A stretch of 22,415 nucleotides of DNA from Candidatus Woesearchaeota archaeon. Its GTDB lineage: Archaea; Nanobdellota; Nanobdellia; Woesearchaeales; SM23-78. Within the stretch, counting starts at the first letter, position 1. Every line of letters starts with the position of its first letter. The position numbers were made by a program, and so were the translations under genes. Below are positions 6,675 through 14,021 of the stretch, piece after piece. The stretch covers positions 1 to 22,415 of the forward strand of contig JAFGBP010000004.1 of NCBI GenBank assembly GCA_016933095.1, read 5' to 3'. The notes below the pieces were generated by a model. It ran no database searches and was not told where the DNA came from. It saw nothing but the letters and a program-made list of their open reading frames with translations.

Positions 6675-7766
6675 ATGCTCAAGAAACTGTTTCAGAAAAA
6701 GAGGCATAAGCTAAGCTATGATGAGCTCATAAAGCAGCACTTAAAGATACTGAGATGCCTGCAGTACAGTTCTGGCTTGTTTGCGGCGTCAAGCAAGAAG
6801 GCAGGGACAGGCTATGACAAGAGCTGGCTTCGCGACAACTTCTACGAGTGCCTGGCATTTGAGGTCATAGGCGACTGGGACACTGTCGAGAAGACTTATG
6901 ACGCGCTTCTCAACATCTTCCTGAAGCACGAGGAGAAGATAGACCACGCCATCGAGAGGAAACCAGAACACAAGCACGAGTACATTCACGCAAGGTTTAA
7001 TCCGGAAAACTTCAACGAGTTCTGGGAGGAGTGGGGGAACAAGCAGAACGACTCCATCGGCGCGATACTGTTCAGGATAGGAGAGCTGGAGCACCACCTC
7101 AAGCGCTCGATACTCGGCACAGAGGCGCACGTACGCATCGTGAACAAGCTCGTCAAGTATCTTGAGAGTGTGAGGTATTGGGAGGACAAGGACAGCGGCA
7201 TGTGGGAAGAGGACGAGGAGCTCCACGCATCGAGCATAGGTGCCTGCGTCGCAGGCCTAAAGTCCGTGTCTCACTTGAAGGATGTCGAGGTTCCCGAATG
7301 GCTGATAAGGCACGGCGAAGACGCGCTCCACAAGCTGCTCCCACGGGAGTCTGAGAAGAAATACGTCGACCTCGCGCTCTTGTCTCTCATATGGCCTTAC
7401 CAAGTCGTGACTCATAAGGAGCGGGAAGAGATTCTCAAGAACGTGGAATACCTGCTCATAAGGGACCGCGGCGTCATCAGGTACAAGAACGATTATTACT
7501 ACAATGCCAACCCTGACGGCTACAGCGAAGAGGCGGAGTGGACCTTCGGATTCAGCTGGTTAGCTATAATATACGAGCACATGCTGGATTATAAGAAGGC
7601 AAAGGAATTCATAGACCTCATGCTAAAGACGCTAACTCCGGAAGGCGTGCCAGAGCTGTACTTCTCGAACAGCCCGAAGCACAACGAGAACAATCCTCTT
7701 GGATGGAGCGAGAGCCTGTTCATAGTGGCGCTTCACGACCTCCACCAGAAGCACGGGAAGAAGTGA
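6675..7766 (+). CDS. Glycoside hydrolase 15-type (glucoamylase-like) protein
   Basis: An (alpha/alpha)6-barrel glycosidase-like protein of 363 residues without a signal peptide, so cytosolic. GH15-style motifs appear in order: DKSWLRDNFYE near residue 48, QNDSIGAILFRIGEL near 124, the candidate catalytic acid in MWEEDEELHASSIG (E178-E182), EAEWTFGFSWLA near 286, and the candidate base E346 in GWSESLFIVAL. Known relatives cleave glucosyl or trehalose-type linkages, or belong to phosphorylase-kinase-like non-catalytic groups; the substrate cannot be read here. The TATA box places the start at 6675; the upstream in-frame ATG at 6594 overlaps the promoter. It is probably monocistronic. Confidence 0.82.
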   Translation: MLKKLFQKKRHKLSYDELIKQHLKILRCLQYSSGLFAASSKKAGTGYDKSWLRDNFYECLAFEVIGDWDTVEKTYDALLNIFLKHEEKIDHAIERKPEHKHEYIHARFNPENFNEFWEEWGNKQNDSIGAILFRIGELEHHLKRSILGTEAHVRIVNKLVKYLESVRYWEDKDSGMWEEDEELHASSIGACVAGLKSVSHLKDVEVPEWLIRHGEDALHKLLPRESEKKYVDLALLSLIWPYQVVTHKEREEILKNVEYLLIRDRGVIRYKNDYYYNANPDGYSEEAEWTFGFSWLAIIYEHMLDYKKAKEFIDLMLKTLTPEGVPELYFSNSPKHNENNPLGWSESLFIVALHDLHQKHGKK

Positions 7767-7818
7767 TTTCCTTATCCCAAAATGATTTCTCCATTCGAGA
7801 GTGAATACTAAAGATAGT

Positions 7819-7826
7819 TTTATATA
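7819..7826 (+). promoter_or_regulatory. TATA box of the Tat lipoprotein gene (leaderless)
   Basis: TTTATATA is centred about 26 bases before the ATG at 7849. The in-frame GTG at 7801 precedes the box and is not the start. Confidence 0.6.
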
Positions 7827-7848
7827 TCTCGCTCCTACCTCTTCTTGG

Positions 7849-8727
7849 ATGGTGGCCACTGACAGAAGAGGATTCATGAACAGGGGTTTGGCAACATTAG
7901 CAGGAATAGGGGCAGTCGGATGCGTACTGCACAGAGAAGTGCCCGCAGTCCAACCCCCCGGACCAGTAGCCTCTGGGAGTTCGAAAGAGCAGCCGCTTAC
8001 CCCCGACATGGTGCACTCAGCATATATCTTAGAAAACTTCCAGAGCAAGCCGCTCATCCCGATGGAATCCATAATTGCCCATTCCCTCTTGAACAAGATC
8101 GGAGTGTGCTTCGGGGATTACGTCTTATCAACTTGCCACGGCGCCATCATAACCATGAGATTAGAGATATCTTCCCCGAAGGATTCTTCAGGCCATGCCA
8201 ATCCTGATAAGAGGTTTCCATTAAGACGAGACGGAATACAAGCAATACTGGCTTCTTGGACTCGTGTCAAGGAGGAGCAGGAAAAGAATCTGGACAAGAC
8301 TAGGAATGATGTATACCTGAAAGTGCCGGGCGCATACGTGCCTGATCCGAAACTTGAGAGGATGGTGGAAGATCAAACTTTAGGGATTGAACTGTACAAG
8401 TCCCCACCAAACTACAAGCTTTCAAAGCTCGAACAAGGACTGGGAGACAAGTCACTCATCAAGCTCGGCAGGGAAGTGTTAATCCTCGGCTCAGAGGCAT
8501 TTGCCAGGCCAAAACCTGTATTAGGATCCATCCGGACCATAAACCACCACTCATTCGTCCTGGACTTAGGGAACCAGGTGCTCAACCAGTACGGGGACGT
8601 AGGAGCCCCAGTCTACGATCGTGAAACACATAACCTGTTAGGAATGATTTCAGGGCAGAAAGTGGAAGGTACAGTCCTTCTCATGCCTATCGCGTGCAGC
8701 ATAGAGAGTTATAAAAAGCACATTTAA
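7849..8727 (+). CDS. Tat-exported lipoprotein with a trypsin-like fold lacking the catalytic serine
   Basis: A 292-residue protein. The N terminus carries a twin-arginine signal (DRRGFMNRG), a hydrophobic stretch and a lipobox-like AVGC with Cys25, so it is probably folded in the cytosol, exported by Tat and lipid-anchored outside. A chymotrypsin-like pattern is visible: YVLSTCHGA aligns with the VLTAAHC His motif (H97), and YGDVGAPVYD with the GDSGGP serine loop. The nucleophile position is Val251 instead of Ser, so this copy is probably catalytically dead, and the Asp assignment (NDVYLKV or none) is uncertain. It could be a binding protein or inhibitor-like pseudoprotease. The TATA box sets the start at ATG 7849. 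Confidence 0.65.
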   Translation: MVATDRRGFMNRGLATLAGIGAVGCVLHREVPAVQPPGPVASGSSKEQPLTPDMVHSAYILENFQSKPLIPMESIIAHSLLNKIGVCFGDYVLSTCHGAIITMRLEISSPKDSSGHANPDKRFPLRRDGIQAILASWTRVKEEQEKNLDKTRNDVYLKVPGAYVPDPKLERMVEDQTLGIELYKSPPNYKLSKLEQGLGDKSLIKLGREVLILGSEAFARPKPVLGSIRTINHHSFVLDLGNQVLNQYGDVGAPVYDRETHNLLGMISGQKVEGTVLLMPIACSIESYKKHI

Positions 8728-8740
8728 AGACACCGAAAAA

Positions 8741-8784
8741 CATATTAACCGAGGGAACCTACCTCGGAGGATTGGGGGGTAAAC
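8741..8784 (+). promoter_or_regulatory. Promoter, inverted repeat and ribosome-binding site of the MBL-fold gene
   Basis: A TATA-like catatta at 8741-8747 is followed by the inverted repeat CCGAGG-N7-CCTCGG at 8749-8767 and then by GGGGGGT before ATG 8785. The inverted repeat falls between the box and the expected start of transcription near 8770, an operator-like position. Unlike most neighbours, this gene has a leader and a Shine-Dalgarno-like site. Confidence 0.45.
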
Positions 8785-9603
8785 ATGTCAGACGGCATAA
8801 CATTCTTAGGCACAGGAGGAGACTCCATAGTCATAGGCAAGCAGCTTCGCGCAAGCGGGGGGATTGTCCTTGAGTTCGAGGGAAATCAGTTCATGCTAGA
8901 CCCTGGCCCTGGCTGCCTGGTACGCGCAAGACAGGCAGATGTTAACGTAAGGGACACTATAGCGATCCTTGCAAGCCACCCTTCTGTTTATTATTCGAAT
9001 GATTTGAACATTCTTATAGACTCGCTCAGCGTTTCAGGGCTTGACGTCATCGGTGTCCTTGTCGGGGCCAAGAGCGTGATCGAGGGTACAGACACTGACC
9101 TTCCAGTACTCAAGAAGGAGCTCTCAGGCTTTGTGGAGCGGGCCATAACTCTTGAGCCAGGGCGCAAGATAAGTATCAACAACATCAACATCATGCCTAT
9201 GAAGACCACGAACCCGGAATATCACTCCATAGGGTTCATATTCGAGACCCAGAAATACAGGGTTGGCTACACCTCGCTAACGGGATACTCGGAAGAGGTT
9301 GCTGACCAGTACAAGAACTGCGACATCCTGATAATCCCTTGCAAGAATCCGACGGGTGTGAAGGAAGACGGATCCATGAATTCTGAAGACGTCGCTCAAT
9401 TCCTCAGACACACAAAGCCGGCAAGGGCAGTCTTGACGGGCTTCGGCATCAAGATGATACAGGCCAATCCGATGCAGGAGGCAAGGGACATCCAGCGCGA
9501 CAGCAAGGTCGAAGTCGTAGCCGCGACAGATGGGCTTGTGATCAGTCCTGCGTCTTTCGGATCGAAGGTCAAGCATATCAACCTGGATAGCTTCGGGAAT
9601 TGA
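8785..9603 (+). CDS. Metallo-beta-lactamase-fold protein with a degenerate metal site
   Basis: A 272-residue MBL-fold protein. The opening FLGTGGDS, the strand-end FMLDPGPG (D39) and the overall strand order match RNase Z-like and other archaeal MBL proteins. Where the HxHxDH motif should be, the sequence reads ASHPSVYYSNDLN, keeping only H65. H147 (YHSIGF) survives, but the usual metal-bridging Asp is replaced in GYTSLTG, and the late His is replaced by glycine in LTGFGIKM. Full binuclear zinc binding is therefore unlikely, and the protein may be a non-catalytic or divergent member. It is preceded by its own promoter and a G-rich ribosome-binding site; the next gene has a separate TATA box. 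Confidence 0.75.
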   Translation: MSDGITFLGTGGDSIVIGKQLRASGGIVLEFEGNQFMLDPGPGCLVRARQADVNVRDTIAILASHPSVYYSNDLNILIDSLSVSGLDVIGVLVGAKSVIEGTDTDLPVLKKELSGFVERAITLEPGRKISINNINIMPMKTTNPEYHSIGFIFETQKYRVGYTSLTGYSEEVADQYKNCDILIIPCKNPTGVKEDGSMNSEDVAQFLRHTKPARAVLTGFGIKMIQANPMQEARDIQRDSKVEVVAATDGLVISPASFGSKVKHINLDSFGN

Positions 9604-9636
9604 TTACTTCTCTATGGTAGTAACAAAATAGAAAGA

Positions 9637-9644
9637 TTTATAAA
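9637..9644 (+). promoter_or_regulatory. TATA box of the M29 aminopeptidase gene (leaderless)
   Basis: TTTATAAA is centred about 27 bases before ATG 9667, fitting a leaderless transcript. Confidence 0.65.
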
Positions 9645-9666
9645 GGAAACTGCCCCTGTAGGACAG

Positions 9667-10692
9667 ATGATATCCCAAGAACACGCACAAAGGATACTGC
9701 ACTACCTGCAGCTGAAACCGGACGAGACAATCGCTGTGGTAGGGGACGAGACAACGCAAGGCATCGTCATGCCAGTATTGAGACAGTTGATAGGCACTCA
9801 ATCTGTTCCGTTCACCTCCATCAACCTAGATGACAGCCAAAGGCCTTTACAGGCGCTCACGCCTGAGATAGAACTTGCCGTGAAAGGCGTTGACGTATGC
9901 TTCTATGCAATCGACAAGAAGGTCACCGCAGACAAGACTGAGCTCCCTTTCAGGAGAGCACTGAACGAATGCGTGGAGTCGAACGGCGGAAGGGTCGGGA
10001 ACTTCCTGGCGCCGACAGAGGAACTCATAGAAAGCGTCTTCTCCGCCAATCCTCAGCAGGTGACCGATCTCACCAACAGGGTGTTGGACTACATGCAGGG
10101 CACATCCGCCGTCAGGGTCTGGACGCCAAAAGGAACGGACGTTATAGTTGAGTTTGACCCTCAGTACAAGTGGCTTGCATCGACAGGCTACATCCAGAAA
10201 GGGATCGCAAAAAACATCTCTCCTGCTGAAGTATACACGCATCCAGGGAACGTGAACGGCCAGATAGTGGTCGACGGCACCTACCCTCCGCTTATGCAGG
10301 CATACCTTGGAGCTGACCCTAAGAAATTGCTGGACTTCATAGCAGCCACACCTATCCTCTGGACTGTGAAAGACGGAAGGATAGTTAGTGTGAAGTGTGA
10401 AGATGAAGCAATCCTGAAAGTTGCAAGGAAAAGCATAGAAGATGACGAGAACAGCAACAGGATTGGAGAATATGGCATGGGGACCAATTTCGGGATCCCA
10501 AGACTTCTCGGAATCATCGCAAACGATGAGAAGATCGCAGGAGTCCACTTCGCGAACGGCCACGGATACCCGAAGTTGACCGGCGCGCAATATAATTCCA
10601 AGACTCACGCAGACGCAATCCTGACATCTACGTCAGTCATTGACCAGTCAAACGGTCGCGTGATAATGGACATGGGAAAATACAAACTATAA
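9667..10692 (+). CDS. M29 family aminopeptidase
   Basis: Metallo-aminopeptidase of clan MQ, family M29 (AmpS/aminopeptidase T type), 341 residues and so shorter than the usual 370-415. The metal and catalytic positions can be matched in order: E188 in SPAEVYTHPG, E268 in IGEYGMGTN, H294 and Y301 in GVHFANGHGY (spaced as in characterised members), and H314/D316 in THADAIL. No signal peptide, so cytosolic, where it would remove N-terminal residues from peptides during protein turnover. It has its own leaderless promoter and ends in TAA shortly before a T-rich stretch at 10703-10719 that may act as terminator. Confidence 0.85.
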   Translation: MISQEHAQRILHYLQLKPDETIAVVGDETTQGIVMPVLRQLIGTQSVPFTSINLDDSQRPLQALTPEIELAVKGVDVCFYAIDKKVTADKTELPFRRALNECVESNGGRVGNFLAPTEELIESVFSANPQQVTDLTNRVLDYMQGTSAVRVWTPKGTDVIVEFDPQYKWLASTGYIQKGIAKNISPAEVYTHPGNVNGQIVVDGTYPPLMQAYLGADPKKLLDFIAATPILWTVKDGRIVSVKCEDEAILKVARKSIEDDENSNRIGEYGMGTNFGIPRLLGIIANDEKIAGVHFANGHGYPKLTGAQYNSKTHADAILTSTSVIDQSNGRVIMDMGKYKL

Positions 10693-10702
10693 TCTTTACA
10701 TG

Positions 10703-10719
10703 TTCTTATTCTATTTTTT
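10703..10719 (+). terminator. T-rich terminator after the M29 gene
   Basis: T-rich sequence ending in a six-T run follows the aminopeptidase stop codon and precedes the next TATA box. Confidence 0.35.
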
Positions 10720-10729
10720 GGGCGTAATC

Positions 10730-10737
10730 TTTAAATA
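10730..10737 (+). promoter_or_regulatory. TATA box of the five-TM protein gene (leaderless)
   Basis: TTTAAATA is centred about 26 bases before ATG 10760, selecting that start over the in-frame ATG at 10700 that lies upstream of the box. Confidence 0.6.
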
Positions 10738-10759
10738 CGACCAAGCAAAAGATACTTTC

Positions 10760-11476
10760 ATGGCGTTTTTCGACCTTTCACTCGGCGGGACGATCTACCA
10801 GTTCGCAGAGCTTATCGGAGCCCCCTTCAAGAATCCCAACCTTCTTTGGTTCGGCCTGCCCCTAATCATCACGATCATCATAATCGAGCTTAACCTCGGC
10901 CTTGGCAAGAAGGCGAGCTTCGGCCTCAAGCAAGCATTGCCTAACGCCATCATACTCTTCTTCGTATTCCTCAACTCTGCCCAGGTCACGTTTTCTCATG
11001 ATGGAGGATTCGTATCAAACCTTTTATCTGGGAGGAATCTCGCGACATTCTTCATCCTGCTCCTGTCTGTGGCAGTCTTCATGATAGAATACTTGAAGGA
11101 GTTCCCAAAGAAGCAGTTCTTCGGATTCTCAGCCCACCTGCCGATAAACGTGTTGGCATACGTCTTCATGGTCGTGGTGAACAATGAGATAGCCATTGAC
11201 CTCAACCTCTTTGTCGCCTACATCCTACTGACGATACTATTCAGCTCGCTCTTCTTCACAGTGGCCCGCATGGAGCCAGGAAGGATGGAGACGACAGACC
11301 TCTTCGGGTCTTCAAATAGGCACAGGGACATCTTCCGCAGGAGAAAAGGGTCAAGCCACACCCATAGCTACAGCCACGAGCACACCAGCCCGAAAAAAGG
11401 ACTGTTCCCAAAGAGACGTGAAGAAGACTACAGCGACACAATCGCAGACCCGTTCAGAGGAGTCAAGGGACGATAA
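10760..11476 (+). CDS. Membrane protein of unknown function with five TM helices and a His-rich tail
   Basis: Not assigned to a family. From ATG 10760 it is 238 residues. Hydrophobic segments are visible at about 28-46 (LLWFGLPLIITIIIIEL), 60-76, 92-110, 120-138 and 148-168, with short loops between them. The last 65 residues are polar and basic, including FRRRKG and a histidine-rich patch (SSHTHSYSHEHT) that could bind metal or simply be a cytosolic tail. No transport or enzyme motif is recognisable. The TATA box fixes the start; ORFs beginning at 10700 are over-extended. It ends in TAA before a small downstream ORF with its own promoter-like element. Confidence 0.72.
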   Translation: MAFFDLSLGGTIYQFAELIGAPFKNPNLLWFGLPLIITIIIIELNLGLGKKASFGLKQALPNAIILFFVFLNSAQVTFSHDGGFVSNLLSGRNLATFFILLLSVAVFMIEYLKEFPKKQFFGFSAHLPINVLAYVFMVVVNNEIAIDLNLFVAYILLTILFSSLFFTVARMEPGRMETTDLFGSSNRHRDIFRRRKGSSHTHSYSHEHTSPKKGLFPKRREEDYSDTIADPFRGVKGR

Positions 11477-11507
11477 AGCTCAGGTGGCTTCTTAACAGGG
11501 ATAAGCT

Positions 11508-11518
11508 TATAATTATAA
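11508..11518 (+). promoter_or_regulatory. TATA-like element before a small ORF
   Basis: An AT-only stretch (ttataattata) is centred about 30 bases before ATG 11547, which would leave a leader of only a few bases. Confidence 0.45.
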
Positions 11519-11546
11519 CTATCATCGGATTTCTCTCAACCCACGC

Positions 11547-11645
11547 ATGCGAAAGAAAGAAGAGCGCAAAGAAGAGCGCCAGATTGAGGAATGGACTGCA
11601 TTCGGCAAGGCGTATTATCCAAGAGAAGCCAAGCCATCAAAATAA
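11547..11645 (+). CDS. Small basic protein, 32 residues, unknown function
   Basis: A short ORF of 32 codons plus TAA. The N-terminal third is highly charged (MRKKEERKEERQIEEW) and the rest reads TAFGKAYYPREAKPSK. It has a strong TATA-like element about 30 bases before the ATG and sits alone between a plus-strand membrane-protein gene and the convergent HEPN gene. The amphipathic charged start followed by an aromatic patch looks like a real microprotein rather than random sequence, but the family is unknown and the coding call rests on promoter position and composition only. Confidence 0.5.
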   Translation: MRKKEERKEERQIEEWTAFGKAYYPREAKPSK

Positions 11646-11656
11646 GGCGGAACCAA

Positions 11657-12133
11657 TCATCTGACCTTGCCAGCCAGGTTCTCCCTGATTTTCTCTATCT
11701 GCTTTTCCCTGATTGTTGAGAGCATGCTCTTGGTCTTGATGAAGAAAGCTTTGCAGCCTTTGCTAGCTTTTTTTACTGCTTCCTTGTCTACTGGCCTGTT
11801 AGCGTAGTATTGCAGGTCAATCCTGGCGCCAAAGGCTTCCTCAAAACCATCAACCTCTTCTTTTGAATAGAACTCTTCAAGGCAGGTTTTCATGAATTCT
11901 ATCGAGCAGCTGTGGATCTCACACTTGATTCCTATCCGAAGCATCAAGGCATACAAAGAATAATAGTAGATGTAGTAGCTTATGGTGGCGGTCCAGATTC
12001 CGCTCTCAGAGACCTTTGGCAAGACAGCTATTGATTCTTCTGCCATCTTCAGGTATGACTCTGACATGTTCCTGTTCAGAGATATTATTTCCAAGCCGTT
12101 CTTCTGTTTTAGGCACCATTCAATCGAAACCAT
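11657..12133 (-). CDS. HEPN-domain protein (partner of the MNT nucleotidyltransferase)
   Basis: A 158-residue all-helical HEPN protein. The signature helix WTATISYYIYYYSLYALMLR (residues 47-66) and the later GARIDLQYYANRP (R104) match the two core regions. HEPN RNases carry R-x(4-6)-H; here the His position holds Tyr (Y109/Y110), so RNase activity is doubtful, although Tyr in this region is the kind of residue that MNT partners are known to AMPylate. Its ORF overlaps the upstream MNT gene by 14 bases, so the two are translationally coupled. Likely a toxin/antitoxin-like HEPN-MNT pair; which member is toxic cannot be read. An alternative start is ATG 12064 (MSESYLKMAEES). It ends in TGA. Confidence 0.72.
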   Translation of the reverse strand: MVSIEWCLKQKNGLEIISLNRNMSESYLKMAEESIAVLPKVSESGIWTATISYYIYYYSLYALMLRIGIKCEIHSCSIEFMKTCLEEFYSKEEVDGFEEAFGARIDLQYYANRPVDKEAVKKASKGCKAFFIKTKSMLSTIREKQIEKIRENLAGKVR

Positions 12134-12701
12134 AAAAGTCCATCCATAAAAGGCTGATGAACTGCTCGCTATTAAACATTAGCACGTGATTTTCGGAAAT
12201 TTCACGAATCAATGGGTTCTTTTTCTTCAAGAGCTCCTTGAACTCCTCGATTGAAAAATATTTGACGCTGACGTCAAGGTCGTATATCCTGCCTTTTGAT
12301 GCATAATCTTCCTTGATTCTCTCCCCGACGATAAACACATCCAGGTCCGAGTCTTTTTTCTCTGTTCCATTGGCGTAGCTTCCAAAGATCCCGACGATTC
12401 GCTCATCATTCTTAAACAGGTTTGCGATCATGTTGTGCTTTTCCAGGAACCTTGTCTTCCTGGAAATTTCTGCCATGGCGAGTACGTCCCTTATGCGGCC
12501 ATGTTGATTGTTTAGTTTGAAGAATTTCATGTTGCCGCGCTTTCTCGAAGTCAGGATGCCGTCTTTTTCAAGGGCGTTAAGGGCCAGTGCGATGCTTTTC
12601 TGGCTTAGGCTTACCCTTCCTATCAGCTCCCTTCCGTAGACCTCCTTGCTGAAGTCTCCCAGGAATTGTTCTACTATCTCAAAATAAGATTTGTGTATCA
12701 T
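12120..12701 (-). CDS. Winged-helix plus MNT-type minimal nucleotidyltransferase fusion
   Basis: About 193 residues from ATG 12701; an in-frame TTG at 12710 would add three. Numbering from the TTG, residues about 20-65 form a winged helix (LSQKSIALALNALEKDGILT) and about 90-160 form the pol-beta-type nucleotidyltransferase core with GSYANG at 110-115, the DxD pair D122/D124 and a third acidic residue near D146, the full catalytic set. MNT enzymes of HEPN pairs transfer AMP to their partner; the fused winged helix suggests the same protein binds its own promoter. A palindrome, TTACACA-N2-TGTGTAA, lies exactly at the predicted start of transcription. The pair is visibly more AT-rich than the flanking genes, consistent with mobility. 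Confidence 0.78.
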   Translation of the reverse strand: MIHKSYFEIVEQFLGDFSKEVYGRELIGRVSLSQKSIALALNALEKDGILTSRKRGNMKFFKLNNQHGRIRDVLAMAEISRKTRFLEKHNMIANLFKNDERIVGIFGSYANGTEKKDSDLDVFIVGERIKEDYASKGRIYDLDVSVKYFSIEEFKELLKKKNPLIREISENHVLMFNSEQFISLLWMDFYGFD

Positions 12702-12702
12702 T

Positions 12703-12718
12703 TTACACAACTGTGTAA
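12703..12718. promoter_or_regulatory. Palindromic operator-like site at the MNT/HEPN promoter
   Basis: Perfect seven-base inverted repeat TTACACA-AC-TGTGTAA. The TATA-like element (minus-strand TTTAAATA, plus 12729-12736) places the transcription start at about 12705, inside the palindrome. A further half-site-like TGTAAC lies between the box and the palindrome on the minus strand. This is a textbook repressor position, probably read by the fused winged helix. Confidence 0.65.
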
Positions 12719-12765
12719 TTTGTTACATATTTAAATTTTACGGAAAAGAAAGCCATCGATTCAGG

Positions 12766-12870
12766 TAAGAGAACTCTTGGGCTGACGGGGTAGAACTTGT
12801 CCTTTTGGGCGTCAGGGATATTCGGCGCCGGTGCATTGTTCACGCTGGGACTGTATGGATTGCTAAGCTT
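12766..12870 (-). pseudogene. Possible remnant of a presenilin-like gene
   Basis: On the minus strand this stretch encodes QKDKFYPVSPRVL in the same sense as KKDKFYPAMPILS, the PAL-motif region of the presenilin homologue at 14832-15863. The two share an exact 17-base identity (12788-12804 and 14893-14909) and partial similarity on either side over about 35-40 bases. The surrounding frame (12703-12903) gives no membrane helices, so this looks like the decayed tail of a second copy rather than a live gene. The similarity is short, so chance cannot be fully excluded. Confidence 0.35.
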
Positions 12871-12874
12871 CGCT

Positions 12875-14020
12875 TCAAGGATGAGCTGGTAGTGGCTGGA
12901 CATAATGGGGATTTAATCTCATCCTACCATTTTGAAAAAAATCCACTGGGTCTTCCAGGAGGGATCCCTTCATCTGGGATGTAAGCTCTTTTAGTCCCTT
13001 ATACATCCTCTTCCTGTACTGCCGAGCCTCTCGGCTTCGTACTGGTTTTGGTCTCAAACCATCAGAATCATCTGCATTGTTACGGTACAAGTTTAAGTAT
13101 GTAAAATCTGAATGACCATATGACACTCCTATTGTCTGCGAGTCATCTCCCCAGTCAGTGAGCCCTGTGAATCCAGCATAAGTTCCGTTATTCCCTGAAA
13201 TGTCAGCACCTTCCCCCATCATGACCCCGAACTTGGTCCTGATCCTTCCTTTGCTTAGCCTGTCAAGGACCTGCCTGGCCATCCTTTGGGTGCTTCCGCT
13301 TGCCACCCAGTCATCAAGCACCAATACGTTAGGCCTCTTGGAGGCTTTCAGCATCTTTTTGACATCAGGCGCCAGGTACTTTTCAGTGGCTTCCAGGCTA
13401 TTGCTTTTGCTGAACCTCCTGAACATGAGCGTTCCGTCAGCTGTCGGGAACCTTCCATAGAGTGCGGTGTAGAGCTTGAAGACAGCAAGGCCGATCATCC
13501 TTGCTCCCCTGTCGCTAGCAATCACGAAGTCAGGCCTTGTTTCCCGGATGTACTCGACGATCGGCAGCGCAAAATACCCTATGTTGTCTGCGTTTATCTC
13601 GGTTGATACCCCGAGGTTGAATCCTGTCGGTGAATAGATAAGGTTCATGTAATTACTGGAACCGAAGTCCTTTATGTATTTCTCCAATGTTGTGAGCTTC
13701 TCGTCAGATGCATCTGGGAGAAGATACTTCAGGTAGTCTTCTTTGACAATTTTACTTTCTAGGGAAAAATTTTTTCCGGTTTCTTTCCGAGGGTTCGTCA
13801 GAAGGTGGAGGTCGTAATCGCTTCTTTTTTTCAAGCTCTCGGGTTTTAGAAGCAAGCTCTCCAGATCCCCTTCATCCGGATGTTTCCGGACTTTTCCTGA
13901 TAGTTGGTTGGAGAAAAAAATTTTATATGAGTCTACTAGGATCTGAAAGTCGGCATCTGAGAATTTCATGTATTTTTTTGAGTCGGCTGGCTTTTTCTTG
14001 GTCTTGTCTGGCTTGGCCAT
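12875..14020 (-). CDS. Type I phosphoribosyltransferase-domain protein
   Basis: A 381-residue protein. The N-terminal 100 residues are charged, with no recognisable domain. A type I PRTase core follows: VIASDRGARMIGLAVF near residue 167, and the PRPP-loop signature VLVLDDWVASGSTQRMA near 231, where two acidic residues are followed by a small-residue loop. A further 120-residue C-terminal region is basic and unassigned. The stop of the LOG-like gene lies one base before this ATG, with AAGAGGAA as a ribosome-binding site, so the two are one operon. Nucleobase salvage or synthesis of a modified nucleotide is plausible; the base substrate is unknown. It ends in TGA. Confidence 0.72.
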   Translation of the reverse strand: MAKPDKTKKKPADSKKYMKFSDADFQILVDSYKIFFSNQLSGKVRKHPDEGDLESLLLKPESLKKRSDYDLHLLTNPRKETGKNFSLESKIVKEDYLKYLLPDASDEKLTTLEKYIKDFGSSNYMNLIYSPTGFNLGVSTEINADNIGYFALPIVEYIRETRPDFVIASDRGARMIGLAVFKLYTALYGRFPTADGTLMFRRFSKSNSLEATEKYLAPDVKKMLKASKRPNVLVLDDWVASGSTQRMARQVLDRLSKGRIRTKFGVMMGEGADISGNNGTYAGFTGLTDWGDDSQTIGVSYGHSDFTYLNLYRNNADDSDGLRPKPVRSREARQYRKRMYKGLKELTSQMKGSLLEDPVDFFQNGRMRLNPHYVQPLPAHP

Positions 14021-14021
14021 C

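Noticed and set aside
6401..6682. Minus-strand ORF with Lys/Glu/Thr repeats
   Set aside because: It is only the complement of the T-rich 18-base repeat array and has no promoter or homology signal.
12703..12903. 66-residue minus-strand ORF between the PRTase and MNT genes
   Set aside because: It starts inside the PRTase gene, runs into the MNT promoter and shows no domain; only its KDKFYP part is informative, as a likely presenilin-like relic.
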